Part shown: positions 16,464 through 23,110 of the stretch, piece by piece | Layout: the number at the start of each line of letters is the position of its first letter | Position numbering within the stretch: the stretch's first letter is position 1 | Assembly: GCA_030949985.1 (NCBI GenBank) | Contig: JAUZRX010000019.1 | Span: 1 to 42,687, forward strand | DNA from: Acidobacteriota bacterium | GTDB taxonomy: Bacteria; Acidobacteriota; Polarisedimenticolia; J045 | DNA length: 42,687 nucleotides | Direction of reading: 5' to 3' | Position numbers and translations under genes: made by a program | Notes under the pieces: generated by a model | The model's database searches: none | What the model was told of the DNA's origin: nothing | The model's input: only the letters and a program-made list of their open reading frames with translations

Positions 16464-17375
16464 ATGCGTCGTTCCATGCTGCACCGTGTCTTTCTCACCG
16501 TCTGTCTGCTGGCTGTGCCGGCCCTGAGTTCAGCCCAGGTCGCACCGGGACCTTCCGGCTGGCTGACCCTCTTCACCTCCGATCCGATGGCCGATCCGGC
16601 CGTGGTGGTCGACGGCCCCGTCGCCGAGCGTCTGAACTGGCAGGCGGACATGCCGGCCTTCCCGGGTGACCGGCCCGGCTCCCTGGCCGTCCTCTACCGC
16701 TCCGACCTGCCCGCCGCGCGCCTCGGCTGGCGGCTGGCCGACGCGGTGGACGAGACGATGGACTTCGTCGCGGGGGCGGTCTTCGTGCTCGACGGAGCCC
16801 ATTTCGAGGCCGATCCGTTCGGCTTTTTCCAGGTCTCCTGGGGACTGTGGAACGAGCGCCGTACGGGGCTCGACCGCACGGGGGATTTCGACGATCCGGC
16901 CGCGGACACCTTCGAACTGCTGGAGTTCGACTATTTCCCCAACGTCTCGCCCTACTTCGGCGGACCGTGGCTCTCGCCCACGACCTTCGGCGCGGCGGAT
17001 CCCGACAACCCGGTCTTCGACACCCTCGGGGCCTTCGCCAACTTGACCTTCGGGTCGGCGGCGGTGGAACTGCCCCTCGACACTCCGCTGATCGCCACCC
17101 TCGAGCATCGCGCGGGGATGGATGCGGTGATCGTGCGGGTCGGGCGTATCACCCCCGACGGCGGGATCGAGCCCATCGAAGGGGCGGAAGTGGTCGAACC
17201 CCTGGCCTGGTTGAGCCGGCGGGAGTACGGCCTGGACACGCTGGGGCTGACCCTCTGGCACGACGGCTATACCGGCCCGACCCCGGCCCTCGACGCGAGG
17301 GTGATCTTCCACGGCCTGTTCTTCTTCGAGGGGTTGCCGATCACCCCTGAGGAAGTGCTCGATGCGCTCTACTGA
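16464..17375 (+). CDS. Exported protein of unknown family, first gene under the B12 riboswitch
   Basis: This 303-residue protein has a signal peptide (MRRSMLHRVFLTVCLLAVPALSSAQ). The rest is rich in acidic and aromatic residues with short beta-like segments (FGFFQVSWGLWNERR, FELLEFDYFPNVSPYFGG, LGLTLWHDGYTG, ARVIFHGLFFFEG), which suggests a lectin-like or jelly-roll beta sandwich. I do not recognise the family. It is translated first from the riboswitch-controlled transcript and overlaps the next gene by 14 bases, so a part in corrinoid capture at or near the outer membrane is a fair inference. Other B12-repressible roles cannot be excluded. The ribosome binding site is weak (GGAAA). Confidence 0.85.
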   Translation: MRRSMLHRVFLTVCLLAVPALSSAQVAPGPSGWLTLFTSDPMADPAVVVDGPVAERLNWQADMPAFPGDRPGSLAVLYRSDLPAARLGWRLADAVDETMDFVAGAVFVLDGAHFEADPFGFFQVSWGLWNERRTGLDRTGDFDDPAADTFELLEFDYFPNVSPYFGGPWLSPTTFGAADPDNPVFDTLGAFANLTFGSAAVELPLDTPLIATLEHRAGMDAVIVRVGRITPDGGIEPIEGAEVVEPLAWLSRREYGLDTLGLTLWHDGYTGPTPALDARVIFHGLFFFEGLPITPEEVLDALY

Positions 17376-18597
17376 GCGCGTCCTGCTGCTCGCCGCGTTC
17401 TGTGCTGCGGGAGCCTGGCCTGCGGGCCGGGCTCTCGCAGCCGAACGTTCGCTGCCGGTGGACTGTCTGCCCGACCAGGTGCTGCGCTGGGAGGCCGCCG
17501 GCCCGGATCCCGCCGCCCGTCACGGGGCCGCCAACCTCCCCGGCATCGTCCTCGGACCGCCCGGCCCTTCCCTGGCCACCACCGGCTCGACCTCCGTCGC
17601 CTCTCTCGGGCCTGCCGGCGGCATGGTCTACGAACTGGTGGACGTGGAAATCGAAGATCGCCCCGGGCCGGACTTCATCGTTTTCGAGAACGCTTTTTTC
17701 GTCGGCGCCGCCCCGACGGGCCCGGACGACGATTACACGATCTTCGCCGAGCCGGGTTTCGTCGAGGTTTCCGCCGACGGCGAGACCTGGGTGCGCTTTC
17801 CCTACGATCAGCAGGCGCTCGAGGCCGCCCGGGGGGGGAACATCGATCGCCGGCAGCACCTGGCCTTGAAGGGCCTGGCCGGCATCACGCCCACCTTCAC
17901 CGGCAACTGGACCGTACCCGACGATCCGGCCCAGTGGGATCCGGCGGGCCCCGGCGGCGTTTCCGGGGCCGGGGGGGACGCCTTCGATCTGGCCGACGTG
18001 GGGCTGGCCCGGGTGCGCTGGCTGCGCATCATCGATGCCGAGTCGAACAACGGTTTTCCCGGTGCCGGCGAGGGCTTCGATCTCGACGCGGTGGTGGTCC
18101 TCCACGGTCGGCCCCTGCCTCCGGCCACCGCGGACACCGACGGGGACCGGTTGTCGGACCGGGTGGAAGAGCGGCTGGTAGGCAGCGATCCCCTCCTGGC
18201 GGACAGCGATGGTGACGGCACCGACGACGGTCGCGAGGTGGCCGGCTGCCGCGATCCCCTGTCACCCGGGGAGGATCCCTGGTGGAGGGTCGAGCCCCGC
18301 CTCTGGCTCGAGCGGGAAGGGGAGACCGATCGCCTGCGCTGGACCTGGACCGGAGCCGACGACCTCTACGACGTTCTCTCCACACCCCTCGAGCAGATCG
18401 TCGACGCGGGAGAGTGGGTGGATCTCGGTCCCGGCGACTGCCTGGGGCAGGCGGTGGCCGGTGTCCGCCTCGACCTGGTGGAGGCTGCTCCGCCCCCGGG
18501 TGCCGTGCGCAGCTATCACCTGCGGCTGACCGGCACGATTCCCTGGGGACGGTCCTCGGAACTCGAGGACCGGGAAAGCGGGGCCGGCTGCCCGTGA
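17362..18597 (+). CDS. Surface protein with VFENAF motif and Ca-binding type-3 repeats
   Basis: This 411-residue protein has a signal peptide ending near ALAAE (residue 27). Residues 60-255 carry a pattern I know from predicted cell-surface proteins: a strand region, then GPDFIVFENAF (104-112 core), FAEPGFVEVSADGETWVRF, and later GGDAFDLADVGLARVRWLRIID. Residues from 258 hold two thrombospondin type-3-like Ca-binding loops, DTDGDRLSD and DSDGDGTDD. The C-terminal 110 residues form a further beta-rich segment with few cysteines. The gene overlaps both neighbours (14 bases before, GTGA with the receptor gene). Proteins with the VFEN signature also occur near B12-regulated receptors elsewhere, to my recollection; the precise function is not established. 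Confidence 0.8.
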   Translation: MRSTERVLLLAAFCAAGAWPAGRALAAERSLPVDCLPDQVLRWEAAGPDPAARHGAANLPGIVLGPPGPSLATTGSTSVASLGPAGGMVYELVDVEIEDRPGPDFIVFENAFFVGAAPTGPDDDYTIFAEPGFVEVSADGETWVRFPYDQQALEAARGGNIDRRQHLALKGLAGITPTFTGNWTVPDDPAQWDPAGPGGVSGAGGDAFDLADVGLARVRWLRIIDAESNNGFPGAGEGFDLDAVVVLHGRPLPPATADTDGDRLSDRVEERLVGSDPLLADSDGDGTDDGREVAGCRDPLSPGEDPWWRVEPRLWLEREGETDRLRWTWTGADDLYDVLSTPLEQIVDAGEWVDLGPGDCLGQAVAGVRLDLVEAAPPPGAVRSYHLRLTGTIPWGRSSELEDRESGAGCP

Positions 18598-20612
18598 TAC
18601 CGCGGCTGCCGGGAGTGATCGCCCTGGCCTGGGTGGGAGCGGCCCTGGCCGGCTCCGCGCCGGAGCCCGACCCGCCCCTGTCCACCGGGAAACGGGAAGA
18701 GGTGGAGGTGCGGGCCGACGCTCCCACCGCGGACGAGGCCACCGGTTTCGGTACCGAGGTGGACCTGGGGCCGGTGGAGGGCCGGGCGGCGGATCTCCAG
18801 GATCTGCTGCGCCTGGTGCCCGGGGTGCGGGTGACCAGCTACGGCGGCCTGGGGCGCTATGCCACGGTCTCCCTGCGGGGCTCGGCGGCGGACCAGGTGG
18901 CGATCTACATCGACGGCGTGCTGCAGAACCCGGCCCTGGGAGGCGCCGTGGATCTGTCGGGGATCCCGGCCAGCCAGGTGGCCTCCATTCGGGTCTACCG
19001 GGGAGCCCCTCCCGCCGCCCTGGGCCTCGAGGGCATGGGCGGCGCCATCGACATCCGTACCCGCGGGGCGGGGCCGGACGGGCCCGGGCCCCGGCTGCAG
19101 GGTGACTTCCTGGCCGGGAGCCTCGAGACCCGCAGGATCACCGGGCAGTGGCGCGGAAACCTCGGTGCCGGGCGAAGCCTGAGCCTGGGTTTCGAAAGCC
19201 TGGACTCCGAAGGCGCCTTCACCTTCCTCAGCGACAACGGCACATCCCAGACCACCGCCGACGACGGGCCCCGTCGCCGGCTCAACAACCGGGTGCGCGC
19301 GCGCCACGGCCTGCTTCGGCTGGCGGCGGGGGAAGTGGCCGGTGGCCCCCTGGCCTTCTCGCTACGCTGGCTCGGGCGGGAGCGGGGGCTGCCGGGCACC
19401 GAATCGCTGCCGGCGCTGGCCGCCGCCTCCCGGGAGGAACACTGGGACCTGACGGGTCGATGGTCCCGCGGGAGCGGAAGGCCGGGGGGAGCGGATGCCT
19501 GGTCCGCGGCCTTCGACCTGCGGGCCCACCGGGACCGCCTGACGGATCCGGAGGGTGAGCTGGGCTTCGGGGCGCGGGACCAGCTGACCCGCACCGCGGG
19601 CGGCGGCCTGCGCGTGGCCTGGCGCGGAAGTCGGGGGGGGCACCGGCTGCTGGGCCGGCTCGAGCTGCGCTCCGAACGGTCTCGGGTTCGCGAGGCCCTG
19701 CTCGATCTCAGTGACCGGGGCGGTCTGCGCCGGCGGACCTTCAGCCTGGTGGTGGAGGACTCGGCGGCGGCGGGCCGGGGCTGGTGGCTCTCGGCGGCGG
19801 GGCGTCTCGAGCGCCGCCGGGACGACTTCGTCAGCCCCTCTCCGGGGCTGCTGCCCCCGCCCGCGGACGACCTGGCCCGCTGGGAGTGGGGCGGGCGCCT
19901 GGCCGCCGCCCGGCAGGTTCGGGGAGGCGTGGTGCTGCGGGCGGCGCTCGCCCGCACGGTGCACGTACCCGGCCTCGACGTGCTTTTCGGCGACCGGGGG
20001 GCCGTACTGGGGAATCCGGCCCTGCGGCCGGAGACGGCCGTGCAGCTCGAGTGGGGCGCCGTGGCCACGCGGCGGGCGGGAAGGGGCCGGCTGGAGGTGG
20101 AACTGAGCGCCTGGGCCCGCCGTTCGAGGGACCTGATCGTGTTGTTGCCGATCTCCTTCGGCCGCGTGCGGGCGCAGAACCTGGACCGGGCCACGGGCGT
20201 CGGGCTCGAGGGCAAGCTGCGCCTGTCTTGGAGGGAGGGATGGTCCGCCGAGGCGGGGGGGAGCCTCTCCCGTCTACGGGATCGGAGCGGGGGGATCTAC
20301 GACGGTCACCGGCTGGTCGGTCGCGCCGATCGGCAGGGTTACCTGGCCCTGCGGGCCCGGCCGGGAAAGTGGGAGGCGGACTACGAAGTGAGCTATCTGG
20401 GGCCGGTGGCCACCGATCGCCTGGACACGGCCGAAGGGCGCCTGCCCTCGCGGGCCATTCACGACCTGCGCGTGGGCCGTCGCCTGGGTCGGGGACTGGC
20501 GGTCCACGTGGAAGTGCGCAACCTGCTCGACAGCGCCGTGCGCGACGTGGCGCGCTTCCCCCTGCCGGGCCGCAGTCTCTACCTGCACCTGGGCTGGAAG
20601 GACGGGCGATGA
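18594..20612 (+). CDS. btuB: BtuB-like TonB-dependent outer-membrane receptor
   Basis: This 672-residue protein has a short signal peptide and a possible Ton box (EEVEVRA, about residues 35-41). A plug domain follows with LQDLLRLVPGVRV, YATVSLRGSAADQVAIYIDG, ASQVASIRVYRGA and GMGGAIDIRTRG, then a 22-strand barrel region (VHVPGLDVLFGDRG, NPALRPETAVQLEWG, VEVRNLLDSAVRDV). It ends with LYLHLGWKDGR. TonB-dependent receptors of this size import cobalamin, siderophores or similar ligands. Placement behind a cobalamin riboswitch makes corrinoid uptake (BtuB role) the best reading. GTG 18594 overlaps the upstream TGA. Inner-membrane BtuCDF and TonB genes are not in the window. Confidence 0.85.
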   Translation: MIPRLPGVIALAWVGAALAGSAPEPDPPLSTGKREEVEVRADAPTADEATGFGTEVDLGPVEGRAADLQDLLRLVPGVRVTSYGGLGRYATVSLRGSAADQVAIYIDGVLQNPALGGAVDLSGIPASQVASIRVYRGAPPAALGLEGMGGAIDIRTRGAGPDGPGPRLQGDFLAGSLETRRITGQWRGNLGAGRSLSLGFESLDSEGAFTFLSDNGTSQTTADDGPRRRLNNRVRARHGLLRLAAGEVAGGPLAFSLRWLGRERGLPGTESLPALAAASREEHWDLTGRWSRGSGRPGGADAWSAAFDLRAHRDRLTDPEGELGFGARDQLTRTAGGGLRVAWRGSRGGHRLLGRLELRSERSRVREALLDLSDRGGLRRRTFSLVVEDSAAAGRGWWLSAAGRLERRRDDFVSPSPGLLPPPADDLARWEWGGRLAAARQVRGGVVLRAALARTVHVPGLDVLFGDRGAVLGNPALRPETAVQLEWGAVATRRAGRGRLEVELSAWARRSRDLIVLLPISFGRVRAQNLDRATGVGLEGKLRLSWREGWSAEAGGSLSRLRDRSGGIYDGHRLVGRADRQGYLALRARPGKWEADYEVSYLGPVATDRLDTAEGRLPSRAIHDLRVGRRLGRGLAVHVEVRNLLDSAVRDVARFPLPGRSLYLHLGWKDGR

Positions 20613-22129
20613 GGACTCCCGGAGCATGGCTGTTGCTGGTGTGGGGGCTGGCGTCCCTGCTCGCCGGCTGCGGGGGCGAGGTGCGCCCGTCCGCCGGGGA
20701 ACCTTCCGGCCCCGCCGCGGAGGAACTGGGCGAGATCTTCGATCTGGACGTGGAGCTGCCGCACCTGGTTTTTCCCGATCGTGCCGAGCGGGGCGCCCGG
20801 CTGACCCTGGTCCTGGAGATCAGCGGTCGGGGGGAAGGGCGCCGTCCGGCCCGCGTGGTGTTGCAATCGGCCCGGGTGGGCGGCGCCCCGGTGCCGGTGG
20901 TCGACCTCGGCTCCGGCGAGGTGCAGGTGGACGTGGCCGGTGACGACTGGCAGACCTCCCGCATCGGTCCCCTGCAACTCGAGGGCAGCGCCTTCGAAGT
21001 GGTCCTGCGGGGGCGCCTGGAGGACGCGGGCCATGCCCTCGCCGGCGTGAGTTGGGAGAGTCAGTCGGGGCTCGAGGGGACTTTCGTCGGCTGGCGGCGG
21101 CAGCGTTTTCTCGTGGCGGCCACCGATTTTCTCTCTTCCGGCCGCCTGCGGGTGCTGTCCGTCGCCCGGGGCCGGGAATTGATCGACGAGGGGGCCGGCG
21201 CGAGTGTCAGCTCCGACCCGGTGCTCTCCCGGGCGGGAGCGGTGATCGTGATCAACCGCCTCGGTTTCGACAACCTTCAGCGCCTGGACCCGGGCCGGGA
21301 TTTCGCCACCGCCTGGCAGCGGCGGGTCGGCGAGGGCTCCAACCCCCACGACGCGCTGGTGGTGGACGGCCGGGGCTTCGTCACGCGCTACGAGCCGCCC
21401 TTCAGCGACCTGGCGCGCTTCGACCCGGGTCGGGGCGAGGTCGACGCCAGCGTGGGCCTCGAGGAACTGGCCGAGAACGACGACGGTTATCCCCGCCCCG
21501 ATCGCCTGGCTTTCGCCGCGGGCAAGATCTTCGTCGGCCTGCAGGACATCGATCGCACATTCACCCGTTACGCCGACGGTAAGCTCGCGGTGGTGGATCC
21601 CGTCACCCTGGACCTGGAGGGAGCGATCCTCTTGCCGGGCCGCAACCCGGGTCGCATCCTGGTCGCCCGCGAGGCGGGGCGGGAGAAGCTCTTCGTGGCC
21701 CTGGCGGGGATCTTCCCCGGGCTGCTGCCCCAGGAACTCTCCGGGGGCGTGGCCGTGGTGGACGTGGCCAATCGTGTCTTCGAACGCTGGGCGCTGGACG
21801 ACGATGCGGCCGGGGGCAACGTGGCCGACCTGGCGCTGGCCTCCCCCCGCCTGGGCTATGTGCTGGTCTCCGATGCGGACTACGTCCACCGGGTCCTGGC
21901 CTTCGACCCCGCCGTCGGCGAGGTGCGGCGCACCGTGCTCGAGAGCCCCGATTTCGTTCCCGCCATCGCCTTGTCGGGGGGAGGGGTGTTGGCGGTGCCC
22001 GACCGGGACTACCGGGCCCCGGGGGTCTGCTTCTACCGCGTGCCCCGGACGGACGTGACGCGGACGGAGACCGCCCTCGGTTGCCTGCCCGTCGGTCTGC
22101 CTCCCGCGGCCTTGTCGGCCCTCGACTGA
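20609..22129 (+). CDS. BtuG-like beta-propeller surface lipoprotein
   Basis: This 506-residue protein has a lipoprotein signal with lipobox LLAGC (C21). An N-terminal beta domain (about 40-170) precedes a repetitive region from about 190 with propeller-like blades: GSNPHDALVVDGRGFVTRY, DLARFDPGRGEV, PDRLAFAAGKIFVGLQDID, GKLAVVDPVTLDLEGAI, SGGVAVVDVANRVFERW and HRVLAFDPAVGEV. In Bacteroides, BtuG is a surface beta-propeller lipoprotein that caps BtuB and binds B12 tightly. The ATGA overlap with the BtuB-like receptor and the riboswitch upstream make the same role likely here. Homology to BtuG itself, rather than shared fold, is not shown by inspection. Confidence 0.75.
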   Translation: MRTPGAWLLLVWGLASLLAGCGGEVRPSAGEPSGPAAEELGEIFDLDVELPHLVFPDRAERGARLTLVLEISGRGEGRRPARVVLQSARVGGAPVPVVDLGSGEVQVDVAGDDWQTSRIGPLQLEGSAFEVVLRGRLEDAGHALAGVSWESQSGLEGTFVGWRRQRFLVAATDFLSSGRLRVLSVARGRELIDEGAGASVSSDPVLSRAGAVIVINRLGFDNLQRLDPGRDFATAWQRRVGEGSNPHDALVVDGRGFVTRYEPPFSDLARFDPGRGEVDASVGLEELAENDDGYPRPDRLAFAAGKIFVGLQDIDRTFTRYADGKLAVVDPVTLDLEGAILLPGRNPGRILVAREAGREKLFVALAGIFPGLLPQELSGGVAVVDVANRVFERWALDDDAAGGNVADLALASPRLGYVLVSDADYVHRVLAFDPAVGEVRRTVLESPDFVPAIALSGGGVLAVPDRDYRAPGVCFYRVPRTDVTRTETALGCLPVGLPPAALSALD

Positions 22130-22177
22130 GGCGGGGGGAGTCGCGGTGAGGCACAATCGCCGTCCGGGAGGCCGATC

Positions 22178-22732
22178 ATGAGATTCCAGTGGCGGGTCTG
22201 CGTCACCGTTCTGGCCGCGTGGCTCCTGGCCGCCGGAGGAAGCCGGGCGGCCGCGCCGGGCCTGGGCGAGCTGCACCTCGATGCCCGAGCCCTGCGGGCC
22301 GTGGTGGCCGGCCATCTGCCCGGTCCGGTGAGCGTGACGGTGCCGGGCATGGGGACGGCGACGTTGCGGCTGATCGCTCCGCGGGAGTTGCGTCTGGTGC
22401 GCGGAGGCATCGAGGGACGTTTCGGCCTGCGGGTCGACGCGTTCGGCCTCGAGGGCTCCGCCGATGTGCGCTACGTACCGGAGGTGCTGCGTCAAGAGGG
22501 CATCATCCGCCTGCGGGCCGAACGGGCTCGGGCCGAGGGTGTGCTGGCGTTGCTGCCCGACCTGGCTTCCGTGCTGCCTCCCGTGGACCTGCCCCGGGTC
22601 CTCGAGTGGCCGGCTCCCGATCCCGAGGCGCCCCGGGTGAGCATGCGCCTCTACGTGCAGGACGTGCGGATCACCGACCGGGCGATGGTGATCCGCTTCT
22701 CCCTGCAGGCCCGTCCCCTCCAGGCGCGGTGA
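22178..22732 (+). CDS. Small exported protein of unknown function
   Basis: This 184-residue protein has a signal peptide (hydrophobic to about residue 22, cleavage near SRAAA). It is followed by alternating beta segments: a stretch with LRLIAPRELRLVRGGIEGRF, then FGLRVDAFGLEGSADVRYV, and a final strand SMRLYVQDVRITDRAMVIRF. The look is of a periplasmic lipid- or ligand-binding beta fold, perhaps of the YceB/DUF1439 kind, but the match is impressionistic. It starts 48 bases after the propeller lipoprotein on the same strand, so it may be the last gene of the B12-controlled transcript or have its own promoter. Confidence 0.75.
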   Translation: MRFQWRVCVTVLAAWLLAAGGSRAAAPGLGELHLDARALRAVVAGHLPGPVSVTVPGMGTATLRLIAPRELRLVRGGIEGRFGLRVDAFGLEGSADVRYVPEVLRQEGIIRLRAERARAEGVLALLPDLASVLPPVDLPRVLEWPAPDPEAPRVSMRLYVQDVRITDRAMVIRFSLQARPLQAR

Positions 22733-22773
22733 GCGTGGCTGTCCGGGACGCCGATGGCGGTCTATCCCCGGAC

Positions 22774-22899
22774 ATGACGACGCTCGACTTCGATCTTCGG
22801 TTCGTCATCTGTCTCATCCTGCTCCTGCCCACCCCGGGGTTCGGGGCGAGTTTCGGTCCCGCCCTGGCCGCCGCCGCCCCGGTCTGCGCTTGCCGGTGA
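22774..22899 (+). CDS. Possible 41-codon exported peptide or gene remnant
   Basis: A short frame codes for a basic-hydrophobic leader-like peptide (FVICLILLLPTPGFGASFGP) ending in CACR, with high third-position G/C. Another frame directly after it encodes LEGVRIVCDGD and a stop, which looks like the C-terminus of a small Cys protein; a frameshift could join the two. No ribosome binding site is convincing. The remaining 22900-23110 stretch holds one hairpin (AGGCCGG with CCGGCCT near 23060) just before the kinase gene and nothing else I recognise. Confidence 0.25.
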   Translation: MTTLDFDLRFVICLILLLPTPGFGASFGPALAAAAPVCACR

Positions 22900-23110
22900 C
22901 GGTGATGCTCCTCGCCTGGAGGGCGTGCGGATCGTCTGCGACGGGGATTGAGCGGCCCGCGGCGGCCGGCGAACAACTGCGTCCCGTGGCGGGGGCCTGC
23001 TGAAATGTCCACTGGCCTTCCGGGTCCTCGTGCCTATCTTTGAGCCTGGTGTGGGAGGCCGGCTGAAAACCGGCCTGGGGAGTCATGGCCGCCGTGCGCG
23101 GGAGGCTGCG

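Noticed and set aside
22900-23100. A second riboswitch before the histidine kinase
   Set aside because: I could match none of the conserved blocks of known classes; only a simple hairpin is visible.
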